A stretch of 10,905 nucleotides of DNA from CAZVEV01 sp964625865 (GTDB lineage: Bacteria; Planctomycetota; Phycisphaerae; SM23-33). The stretch covers positions 1-10,905 of the forward strand of contig CAZVEV010000209.1 in NCBI GenBank assembly GCA_964625865.1, in the 5' to 3' direction. Of the stretch, positions 1-6,425 are shown one piece after another; position 1 is the stretch's first letter; each line of letters starts with the position of its first letter. The position numbers and the translations under genes are program-made. The notes beneath the pieces are model-generated. The model saw only the letters and a list, made by a program, of their open reading frames with translations, was not told the origin of the DNA and did not search any database.

Positions 1-390
1 GACATCGGCGACCAGATCGCCGCCACCATCAAGGACTTCGCCGCACTGGGAGTGCAGTGCGCTCTTACCGAACTCGATGTCGACGTGATCTCGCGCAGGG
101 CCTACTGGAACCCGAAGACCCGCCCCGAGGCGATCAAGCAGAACCCGTACGTCGACGGCTGCCCGGCCGACGTCCTGACCAAACAGGCCGAACGTTACGG
201 AGCGGTCTTCGACGCGGTGATGGCCAATCGCAAGCACGTGGACCGCGTCACGTTCTGGGGCCTGACCGACAAGCATAGTTGGCTGAACAACTGGCCGTGG
301 AAGCGCGTCAACCATGGCCTGGTGTTCGATCGCAACGCCAAACCCAAGCCGGCCTTCGGCGCGATAGCCAAAGCCCTCAGCCGACGGTGA
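1..390 (+). CDS. GH10 endo-1,4-beta-xylanase, C-terminal part (5' end outside window)
   Basis: The reading frame is open from base 1 and stops with TGA at 388-390, giving the last 129 residues of a glycoside hydrolase family 10 catalytic domain (whole domains are about 300-350 residues). The segment ALTELDVDV (residues 21-29 of the visible part) is the beta-strand-7 motif, in which the glutamate (codon 70-72) is the catalytic nucleophile. Further on, VTFWGLTDKHSWLN matches the family's conserved 'T.WG..D..SW' strand-8 region, and LVFDRNAKPKPAF matches the typical 'LLFD....PKPAY' end. GH10 enzymes hydrolyse internal beta-1,4-xylosidic bonds of xylan with retention of configuration and are normally secreted; the signal peptide would lie outside the window. 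A GTG at 52 is only an internal valine. No module follows the catalytic domain. Family assignment is firm; exact substrate is inferred. Confidence 0.93.
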   Translation, partial: DIGDQIAATIKDFAALGVQCALTELDVDVISRRAYWNPKTRPEAIKQNPYVDGCPADVLTKQAERYGAVFDAVMANRKHVDRVTFWGLTDKHSWLNNWPWKRVNHGLVFDRNAKPKPAFGAIAKALSRR

Positions 391-465
391 TCGAGCCCCT
401 TATACCGATTGCGATGAGTAAGTGTGCTCGACAGCGGGCGAAGGAGGTCTCTGCAACTCAGCGCG

Positions 466-610
466 GAATTATCGGGGGACGCCGTACAGGCCTTCGCGGC
501 ACACAGCCCTCAGGGATGCTCTGATTCGCCCGGATCGGACAGCACCTCTCGAACCCCTGTACGGCGTCCCCCGATAATTCGCGAAGGCCTGTACGGCGTC
601 CCCCGATAAT
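466..610. repeat. Three-copy REP-like inverted/direct repeat cluster
   Basis: A unit of about 23-30 bp, beginning ATTATCGGGGGACGCCG on the plus strand, occurs three times. Copy A (466-490, extending to 497) is inverted relative to copy B (556-580) and copy C (581-610). A and B are exact reverse complements over 25 bp. A (468-497) and C (581-610) are exact over 30 bp. B and C are direct repeats of 23 bp (556-578 and 588-610), offset by 32 bp. Copy A can therefore pair with B (loop about 65 nt) or with C (loop about 83 nt), but not both. No open frame here resembles a gene. The arrangement resembles REP/BIME-type palindromic elements, or a bidirectional terminator between the xylanase and purM. 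Which it is cannot be decided from one locus. Confidence 0.8.
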
Positions 611-673
611 CAACGGCGGGCGGTGTCCGTTTGCGCTGTTGCATCGTCGCGCCGAAGCGTTACGATACCGCAC

Positions 674-1750
674 ATGGCCGCCAAAGATAACGCGATGACC
701 TACAAGGACGCCGGCGTGGACATCGACGCGGGCGAGGATATGGTCCACCTGATCCGCCCGATGGTCAAACGGACGTTCGGGCCGCGAGTCATGGGCTCGT
801 TCGGGGGCTTCGCGGGGCTGTTCCGCCTCGACTACAACGAGAAGCTCTTCAAGCAGAACTTCACCGATCCCGTGCTCGTGGCGTGCACCGACGGGGTGGG
901 CACGAAGCTCAAGGTCGCCTTCGCCACCAAGACGTTCGACACCGTCGGGATCGACCTGGTGGCCATGAGCGTCAACGACCTGATCTGCTGCGGGGCCGAG
1001 CCGCTGTTCTTCCTGGATTACCTCGCGGTGGGCAAGCTGGCCCCGCGGCGAATGGCCGACATCGTCCACGGGATCTCCGACGGGTGCCTCCAGAGCGGGT
1101 GTGCCCTGCTCGGAGGAGAGACCGCGGAGATGCCCGACTTCTACAAGCCCGCGGAGTTCGACATGGCCGGCTTCTGCGTGGGCGTGGTGGAGAGAGGCAA
1201 GCTGATCGACGGGTCGAACGTCGAGCCGGGCGACGTGGCAATCGCGCTGGCCAGCAGCGGCCTGCACTCCAACGGATACGGCCTGGCGCGGCGGGCCCTG
1301 CTGGGACGCGGCCGCTACAAGGTCACCGACCGCCCGGCCGAACTCGAAGGCGCCTCGGTGGGCGAGGAACTGCTCCGCCCGACGCGGATCTACGTCCGCA
1401 GCGTCATGTCGGTGCTCGAGAACTACCGCGTCAAGCGCGTGGTCAAGGCGATGGCCAACATCACCGGCGGCGGGCTGGGGGGCAACCTGCCCCGCGTGCT
1501 GCCCGACGGGCTGACCGTGCGGATCAAGCGGAACAGTTGGCACGTCCCGCCGATCTTCAAACTCATCGCCGCCCGCGGCCCGGTCGACCCGATCGAGATG
1601 TCGCGCGTGTTCAACATGGGCATCGGGTTCGTGATGGTCGTCTCGCCGCACTTCGCCACCTCCATCATGACCCGCCTCCGTAAGGCCGGCGAGCGATGCT
1701 GGGTGCTCGGAAAGATCCGCAAGGGCGGCCCCGAGATCATGTGGGCGTGA
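674..1750 (+). CDS. purM: Phosphoribosylformylglycinamidine cyclo-ligase (AIR synthetase)
   Basis: PurM catalyses the ATP-dependent ring closure of FGAM to 5-aminoimidazole ribonucleotide, the fifth step of de novo purine synthesis, in the cytoplasm. The 358-residue product is close to the family's usual length (about 340-350). Visible family motifs are YKDAGVDIDAG (10-20), TDGVGTK (72-78, ATP-binding), SVNDLICCGAEPLFFLDY (99-116), LLGGETAEMPDFY (145-157), ASSGLHSNGYGLARR (193-207) and ANITGGGLGGN (261-271), in the usual AIRS N- then C-terminal domain order. ATG 674 is chosen. ATG 695 (giving MTYKDAGV) is an equally good family start, and the GTG at 623 would add an unlikely extension. No strong Shine-Dalgarno sequence is seen. 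It stands alone, without other pur genes, directly behind the repeat cluster and convergent with the next gene. No frame disruption. Confidence 0.96.
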   Translation: MAAKDNAMTYKDAGVDIDAGEDMVHLIRPMVKRTFGPRVMGSFGGFAGLFRLDYNEKLFKQNFTDPVLVACTDGVGTKLKVAFATKTFDTVGIDLVAMSVNDLICCGAEPLFFLDYLAVGKLAPRRMADIVHGISDGCLQSGCALLGGETAEMPDFYKPAEFDMAGFCVGVVERGKLIDGSNVEPGDVAIALASSGLHSNGYGLARRALLGRGRYKVTDRPAELEGASVGEELLRPTRIYVRSVMSVLENYRVKRVVKAMANITGGGLGGNLPRVLPDGLTVRIKRNSWHVPPIFKLIAARGPVDPIEMSRVFNMGIGFVMVVSPHFATSIMTRLRKAGERCWVLGKIRKGGPEIMWA

Positions 1751-1759
1751 CGGAAGGGA

Positions 1760-1787
1760 ATAGGCAGCAGGCAGTAGGCAATAGGGG
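1760..1787. repeat. Degenerate heptamer tandem repeat in convergent gap
   Basis: Four 7-bp units run head to tail in the 57-bp gap between the ends of purM and the PQQ-like gene: ATAGGCA, GCAGGCA, GTAGGCA and ATAGGGG. The first three share xxAGGCA; the fourth diverges at the end. This is a short, intergenic, heptameric simple repeat of the kind found scattered in several bacterial phyla. No coding potential; function unknown. Confidence 0.6.
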
Positions 1788-1798
1788 ACCGCTGGTCC
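1786..1798. terminator. Small hairpin between convergent genes, possible weak terminator
   Basis: GGACC (1786-1790) and GGTCC (1794-1798) form a perfect 5-bp stem with a 3-nt loop, placed between the stop codons of purM and the PQQ-like gene. Neither strand has a proper U-tract after the stem, so intrinsic termination is only a possibility based on position. Confidence 0.22.
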
Positions 1799-1807
1799 GC
1801 AATCCAG

Positions 1808-3172
1808 TCACTTCGCCGTCGGCCCCACACAGTAGACGTACCGCGGTGTGCGAATGAAGAGTCTGCCCCCCGCCGCGGAGATCGACGAGTAGCACGTGCG
1901 CTCTTTCAGCTCGATCTTGGCCAGTTGTTTGAACGTGTCGCCGGCCTGCACGACGAAGACCTCCCCGGACATGCTCATGAGGTATATCTTCCCATCGGCG
2001 CCGGTCGGCGAGCAGCGAAACTCGCCCGACGCCTTGAGCTTGGTCACCCAGATCAGCGTGCCCTTGGCCTGGTCGAGGCAGGCCAGCGTCCGCTTGGCGC
2101 CGTTGAGCAGGTAGACCCTGCCCCGGTAGACCAGCGGACTGCACGCGTCGGTCGAGTGCTTCTCGTGCTTCCATTTGACGATCGCGTCGGTCATCCGCCC
2201 CGTACCGGCGGGCTCGAGGCAGTACAGCCCGCGCCACCTCGCCCTCCCGACGTAAACCCGCTTCCCATCGGTCGCCGCCGACGAGACCGTCCGCTGCCAG
2301 ACCTCGCGATTGACCGGCGAGAACTCCCACCGCCACAGCTCCTTGCCCGTCGCCGCGTCGTGACCGGTGACGTACTCCCCGCCGTGCAGGACGATCTGCT
2401 TGCGCCCGCCCGGGGCGCAGGGCATGGGGGTGGCGTACGACTCGTCGCCCTCGTCGTCGGCGTCGGACGGACGCACGTGGCGCCACAGGACCTTGCCCCT
2501 CTCCGGGTCGATCGCCAGCAAAAACGACTCCAGCGGCGCCTTGCGTTTGTCGGTCAGGCCGGTCTTGTTCTCCGCGTCATACCGCCCGGGCTTGCGGTTC
2601 TGGAGCACGACCACGTACAGCCGTCCGTCGTACAGCAGCGGGCTCGATCCGTAGCCCCACTTGATGATGAACCGCCCGTATTCGGCTTCCAGTGAGCGCA
2701 TCCACCGCCGCCTGCCCCTGAGGTCGAAGGCGACCAGGTCGCCCGTGCCGTAGAGGAAGTAGACGTACTTTCCGTCGGTGACCGGCGAGGGCGAGGCCGC
2801 ATTGTGCCTGCCCGCTCGGAACTTGACCGCCTTGCCCGCCTTGTTCGACCAGAGGATCCTGCCCGTCTTGACGTCCAGGCACACCGCCAGCAGGTCGCCC
2901 CCGGGGGTGACCGACGTGGTGAACACGCGATCGCCCCAGACGATCGGCGTTGCGGCGCTGGGGCCGCTCATGCGCGTCGCCCAGGCGATCCCGTCGCTCC
3001 TGCTCCACGTGACGGGCAGGTTCGTTTCGTCAGTGCTGCCGTTGAAGGCGGGCCCGCGCCACTGCGCCCAGTTCTCCCCCGCCGACGCGACCCCAGCGAG
3101 CATCGCCGACACCAGTCCCAACGCACCCAACAACCGCCCCGCCATAAGATATCCCATGTATCGCACGTTCAT
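1808..3172 (-). CDS. Secreted PQQ-like beta-propeller repeat protein
   Basis: The product of 454 residues starts with a Sec-type signal peptide: hydrophobic LLGALGLVSAMLAGV at 14-28 and a likely cut after VASA at 31. The mature protein begins ENWAQWRGPAFNGS, the hallmark 'W..WRGP..NG' opening of planctomycete PQQ-like (PQQ_2) propellers. Blade-type motifs of the form G(K/R)xLW recur near residues 104 (GRILWSN), 226 (GKVLWRH), 276 (GKELWRW) and 371 (GTLIWVT). The fold is a beta-propeller related to quinoprotein alcohol dehydrogenases, but no PQQ-binding or dehydrogenase residues can be assigned, so it is probably not an enzyme of that kind. ATG 3172 has GGAG only 3 nt upstream. ATG 3196, overlapping the sulfatase stop as TAATG, would add 8 residues and fits translational coupling; ATG 3157 is also possible. 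Last gene of a probable three-gene minus-strand unit. Its substrate is unknown. Confidence 0.88.
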   Translation of the reverse strand: MNVRYMGYLMAGRLLGALGLVSAMLAGVASAGENWAQWRGPAFNGSTDETNLPVTWSRSDGIAWATRMSGPSAATPIVWGDRVFTTSVTPGGDLLAVCLDVKTGRILWSNKAGKAVKFRAGRHNAASPSPVTDGKYVYFLYGTGDLVAFDLRGRRRWMRSLEAEYGRFIIKWGYGSSPLLYDGRLYVVVLQNRKPGRYDAENKTGLTDKRKAPLESFLLAIDPERGKVLWRHVRPSDADDEGDESYATPMPCAPGGRKQIVLHGGEYVTGHDAATGKELWRWEFSPVNREVWQRTVSSAATDGKRVYVGRARWRGLYCLEPAGTGRMTDAIVKWKHEKHSTDACSPLVYRGRVYLLNGAKRTLACLDQAKGTLIWVTKLKASGEFRCSPTGADGKIYLMSMSGEVFVVQAGDTFKQLAKIELKERTCYSSISAAGGRLFIRTPRYVYCVGPTAK

Positions 3173-3195
3173 TCGCTCCGTTCTTCCGGACGCCA

Positions 3196-4437
3196 TTACT
3201 TCGTACTGTCCTTCGCCTTGGTGCGATTCTTCTTCCTGCCGCCCTTGCCCTTCTCGCCGCGACCCTGGCGCTGACGGGCCTTCATTTCCGTCGCATTGCC
3301 CTCGTCGCCCTGCTGCTTCATCCACTCGTCGAGCTTGGCGCTCAGGGCCGCCTTGACCTTCGCGCAGGCCGGGTCGGCGGCAAGGTTGTTCAACTCGAAC
3401 GGATCCTTGACGATGTCGTACAGTTCCTCGGCCGGGCGATGCTGGTACATGTTGACCAGCTTGGCGATCTTCTGGTCCGTCTTGGCCGCCGCCACCCACG
3501 AACGCCAGTACTTCGCCCCATCCGAGACGATCAGCGTGTTGCGGAAGGCGATCTTGTGGTTCAGGTTGCGGATGTACTTGTGCGTCTCGCTGCGGACCGA
3601 GCGGACGGGATAGCAGGCCGAGCCGGCGATGATGCCCCGCGTAGTGTGGGCGCCGTAGACGTAGTCGCTGTGTTTGTCGGTCTTGCCCAGCAGGACCGGA
3701 AGGAAGCTCCGCCCGTCCAGGCCGTCGATGGGCTTGCCCCCGGCCGCGTGGACCAGCGTGGGCACCACGTCGACGTATTGCACCATCGCGCGGGCGACCG
3801 AGCCGGCCTTGACGCGCCGAGGCCAGCGGACCACCAGTGCCGTCCGCAGGCCCACGTCGTAACACGTCCACTTGCCGTGCGGAAGCTGCGCCCCCTGCTC
3901 GGAGGTGTAGATGAAGACCGTGTTGTCGGCCCGTCCGGAGGCGGCGACCATCTTCATCGCCTCGCCGACCTCGCGGTCGAAGTCGGTGATCTCGGCATAG
4001 TAGCAGCACAGCGCCTGGCGCGTCTCGGGCGTGTCGGCGATGTACGGCGGCAGCGTCAGCTTCTTCGGGTCGTACGCCGACGCGTCGCCGGCCTTCCACG
4101 GCAGGTGCGGGCTGTTCGAGGTGACGATCAGGCAGTACGGCTGGGTCTTGTCGCGATTGACGAACTCGCCGCGGTTCTTGACGGTCTCGAACGGGAACGA
4201 GGCGGCCGGGCCGAAATGCTTCTTGCCGGACAGCCCCACGCGATAGCCCAGCGCCTTGAGGTAATGGACGATGCTCTTCGTGCCGTCGTACACGCGGCTG
4301 TGATTGGGGTACGCCCCGTTCCGCACGGGGAAGATGCCCGTGTACAACTGCTGCCTGGTCGGGGCGCACATCGCGGTGGCGGTGAAGCACCGCGTGAATC
4401 GCATGCCCTGGCCGGCCAGCAACTGGTCAGGGTAACC
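3196..4437 (-). pseudogene. Sulfatase lacking its N-terminus (5' truncated at a gene-fusion junction)
   Basis: The frame from about 4437 down to the TAA at 3196-3198 encodes a type I sulfatase. CAPTRQQLYTG carries the C-x-P-x-R maturation motif, whose cysteine (codon 4366-4368) becomes the catalytic formylglycine. Downstream are SNSPHLPW, DNTVFIYTSEQG (C-terminal metal-site region), GKWTCYD and YVDVVPTLVHAAGG, and the protein ends in a lysine-rich tail. Homology begins abruptly at PDQLLAGQGMRFT. The preceding 35-60 residues of a normal sulfatase, with signal peptide and the 'PNxxxxxxDD' calcium-binding aspartates, are absent. Upstream DNA instead encodes the HEXXH protein in another frame, so the open extension to a GTG at 4602 is spurious. 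The first in-frame ATG within homology is 4404 (402 residues). Without the DD pair, activity is unlikely. Alternatively an assembly error removed the start. Substrate cannot be deduced. Confidence 0.82.
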
Positions 4438-6206
4438 TCCCACGGATACCGCGGGGCGTGGACCCCTGTCAGGAACATCTGGCGGGATGAGACCCGCACA
4501 CCCTTCGGCGGAACCGGAAACGCGCTGGGACAGGCCGAGACGGTAAGCCACAGGTGCTTGTCGGTCGGCTTGAGCACGAACGCCATCTTCCCTTTGTTCC
4601 ACAGGGGGCTGTAGCGTGCCCTGCCGCCGGCGTCAACGGCCACGATGCACGCCCGCCAGTCGGAGTGGAGGGCCGGGTCATGGATGCCCTGGAAGTCGAC
4701 GGCGATCTCTTTGGCGCCCTGGGCGGCGTTGAGACGGACGATGTTGTATCCGCCCCACCTGGGCGCTTCAGCGTTGGAGATCCGGTAGCGATTCGCGTGT
4801 CCGTACACGGGATACACGAAGCTCACCTCGGGCATGCCGTACTTGCTCTGGATCGGATACCGCTCGATGAAGTCGCAGGTGACCATGCGGGCGGCGTACT
4901 CGCCGAAGAAGTCGCCGAACCCCTTGATGCCGTTGGCCCACAGCCCTTTCTTCTGGCCCAGCCGGGCGATGGTGTGGAAGGCCGTCGCGTCGGCGGGGCT
5001 GGACAGGCATCCGGCCACTGCCTGGATCCCGTAGCCCCAGTTGGGATTGTCACCGAGGACGAACAGCCAGAGAGACGACTGGTATCCCATGGTCATCACG
5101 TAGCGCCAGGGATAGCGGAAGTTGCCGTTGAACATCTGCAGTTCGCCCGGCAGAGCGGTGTGCTGCCCGGCGTTGCACATGGTTTCGGCCTCCGCGCCCC
5201 AGCCGCCAAGCGGCTGGCCGTGGAAGAACTCGTGCCCGAAGATGATCGGGCTGCAGTCGCCGATGCCGCAATGGCCCCAGCCCCCGGCTGCCCGCGCGCG
5301 GTGCACGTGGATGACGTATTTCTTGTTGGGCCCGCCGCGGCGCCAGTACGGCATGGAGGCGCCGGCGGCCTCCACGTAGGTCCAGAAGTTCTCGAGATAC
5401 TCGGTAACGCTCTTGCGGTAGAGGTTTTGGGCCTTGACCTTGTCCGGCTGGATCCAGTTCGGTGGCTTTCCCCAGTGTTTGGGGCGGGCGATGATGTGGT
5501 AGTTCGGCGTTTCAACCACCACGCTGACGCCCCCCTCCCCGATGCCCCACCGGGGGTACTTCGAGCCTCTGGGCACTTCGAGTCCGTTGAACTTCGGCAT
5601 GGGGCCGTCCCAGGCGTTCCACGCGAAGTTCACCTTGGGCCCGACGCGGTCCTCGCCGGACACCGTTGCATAGAGCTTGGGGAAGGCCTTCTCCCATGTC
5701 TCCTGAATGAAGGCGTGGTCCTCGGGGCTGATCATTCGGCTGACGTGCCCGTAGTCAATGACGCACCTCTGCTCGCCATTTTCCAGGCGCAGGACGGCGG
5801 CGGGGATGAGGACGTCGTTGGGGTCGGGCTCGAGGGTCGACGTGCCGAAGCCCCTGAAGGCGACAAGGTGTGCCTTGAACATTTCGGGATCCGAGGCCGT
5901 CCAGTTTCGGCAGACGCCGGCCAGGGCTTCGGGGTCGTTCCGGCCCTTGTTTCGCGTCCAGGTCCGCAGCGGCGCGCCGGGAGGGACGTCAATGATATCC
6001 TGGCCCTTTCGCGGCCACCATTGCACCGTGCGGCGCTTGTAGCCGACGGCATCAGGTCCGCCTTCCTGCCGGACGGTGTTTCGGCCCACCCCGGGCACGA
6101 GCTTGGCCGGATACTTCAGGTATCTGTAGTAGTCGTGTTCCTCGGCGACCGCACCGCCTGGAAGGGCAAACAACGCCATGCAAATCAGGGTGTTCCTTTG
6201 TGCCAC
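4128..6206 (-). CDS. Secreted HEXXH-motif protein (DUF6055-like) with aberrant, out-of-frame C-terminus
   Basis: The GTG at 6206 is chosen because AGGAG lies 7 nt upstream and the product then begins with a compact signal peptide (AQRNTLICMALFALPGGAVA, then EEHDYY). GTG 6242 and ATG 6179 are alternatives. From 6206 the product is 692 residues. FGHEFFHG places an HEXXH zinc-metallopeptidase-like motif at residues 325-329, preceded by GGWGHCGIGDCSPII and followed by GGWGAEAET, whose glutamates could supply a third ligand. I judge it related to the DUF6055 group from recall of that layout, not from a search; proteolysis is unproven. Native sequence ends around residue 594 (RYPWEVTLT). The remaining roughly 100 residues, proline/arginine/serine-rich, are the downstream sulfatase gene read in a wrong frame as far as TGA 4128. 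The native stop has therefore been lost at the junction. First gene of the minus-strand cluster, divergent from the HzsA-like gene. Confidence 0.78.
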   Translation of the reverse strand: MAQRNTLICMALFALPGGAVAEEHDYYRYLKYPAKLVPGVGRNTVRQEGGPDAVGYKRRTVQWWPRKGQDIIDVPPGAPLRTWTRNKGRNDPEALAGVCRNWTASDPEMFKAHLVAFRGFGTSTLEPDPNDVLIPAAVLRLENGEQRCVIDYGHVSRMISPEDHAFIQETWEKAFPKLYATVSGEDRVGPKVNFAWNAWDGPMPKFNGLEVPRGSKYPRWGIGEGGVSVVVETPNYHIIARPKHWGKPPNWIQPDKVKAQNLYRKSVTEYLENFWTYVEAAGASMPYWRRGGPNKKYVIHVHRARAAGGWGHCGIGDCSPIIFGHEFFHGQPLGGWGAEAETMCNAGQHTALPGELQMFNGNFRYPWRYVMTMGYQSSLWLFVLGDNPNWGYGIQAVAGCLSSPADATAFHTIARLGQKKGLWANGIKGFGDFFGEYAARMVTCDFIERYPIQSKYGMPEVSFVYPVYGHANRYRISNAEAPRWGGYNIVRLNAAQGAKEIAVDFQGIHDPALHSDWRACIVAVDAGGRARYSPLWNKGKMAFVLKPTDKHLWLTVSACPSAFPVPPKGVRVSSRQMFLTGVHAPRYPWEVTLTSCWPARACDSRGASPPPRCAPRPGSSCTRASSPCGTGRTPITAACTTARRASSITSRRWAIAWGCPARSISARPPRSRSRPSRTAASSSIATRPSRTA

Positions 6207-6213
6207 CTTCGTG

Positions 6214-6218
6214 CTCCT
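6214..6218 (-). promoter_or_regulatory. Ribosome binding site that fixes the HEXXH gene start
   Basis: On the minus strand AGGAG lies 7 nt before GTG 6206. It favours that GTG over the in-frame GTG 6242 and ATG 6179, neither of which has a comparable purine tract. Confidence 0.6.
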
Positions 6219-6233
6219 GCTCGGGACATGGCG

Positions 6234-6239
6234 CTTATA
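6234..6239 (-). promoter_or_regulatory. Candidate -10 element for the HEXXH gene
   Basis: TATAAG on the minus strand, preceded directly by TG, lies about 28 nt before the GTG at 6206. No convincing -35 hexamer is seen 16-18 nt further upstream, so this is a weak candidate based on position and base composition in an otherwise GC-rich region. Confidence 0.25.
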
Positions 6240-6366
6240 CACTGCAGCGCGGGCCTGTTTCCAGCAGAATCGCGGCGGCTGCCGAGGCCCGCAGGTGCGC
6301 TGTTGTCCGAGCGGTCCGGGCCGAAGGAAGGCCGAAGAAACCCTTCGTGGAATACCGAGTTAGACC

Positions 6367-6387
6367 TACAATGATACCTGACGTCAG
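6367..6387 (+). promoter_or_regulatory. Candidate promoter -10 and adjoining palindrome before the HzsA-like gene
   Basis: TACAAT (6367-6372) differs from the sigma-70 -10 consensus at one position and lies in the AT-richest part of the divergent intergenic region. No good -35 is visible 17 bp upstream. A perfect 10-bp palindrome, CTGACGTCAG (6378-6387), begins 5 nt after it, near the expected transcription start, where a repressor could bind. The leader to the GTG at 6426 would be about 45 nt. Confidence 0.3.
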
Positions 6388-6412
6388 AGAATGGTAGTCA
6401 CTTTCTTCTTGC

Positions 6413-6418
6413 AGGGAG
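6413..6418 (+). promoter_or_regulatory. Ribosome binding site for the HzsA-like gene
   Basis: AGGGAG ends 7 nt before GTG 6426, an ideal spacing. It supports this GTG as the start; the encoded N-terminus is a good signal peptide. Confidence 0.7.
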
Positions 6419-6425
6419 ACTTGCG

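Noticed and set aside
391..431. TCGAGC / GCTCGA 6-bp inverted repeat after the xylanase stop as a terminator
   Set aside because: Short stem, 29-nt loop and no U-tract; expected by chance.
556..610. CRISPR array
   Set aside because: Only two direct copies with a 9-bp spacer, plus one inverted copy; no regular repeat-spacer pattern and no cas genes.
458..1651. A 397-codon minus-strand frame covering purM
   Set aside because: It is a shadow of purM in GC-rich DNA and starts inside the unambiguous PurM coding region; no recognisable domain.
3196..4390. N-terminal extension of the PQQ-like protein to 860 residues through an open frame overlapping the sulfatase
   Set aside because: The extension is the sulfatase gene in another frame. 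The real protein begins with a signal peptide followed by ENWAQWRGP, encoded from about 3172 or 3196.
4438..4602. Sulfatase start at GTG 4602
   Set aside because: The extra 55 or so residues translate HEXXH-gene DNA in an alternative frame and resemble no sulfatase N-terminus.
4554..6374. A 606-codon plus-strand frame antisense to the HEXXH gene
   Set aside because: Low-complexity translation without motifs; the opposite strand has the signal peptide, RBS and HEXXH motif.
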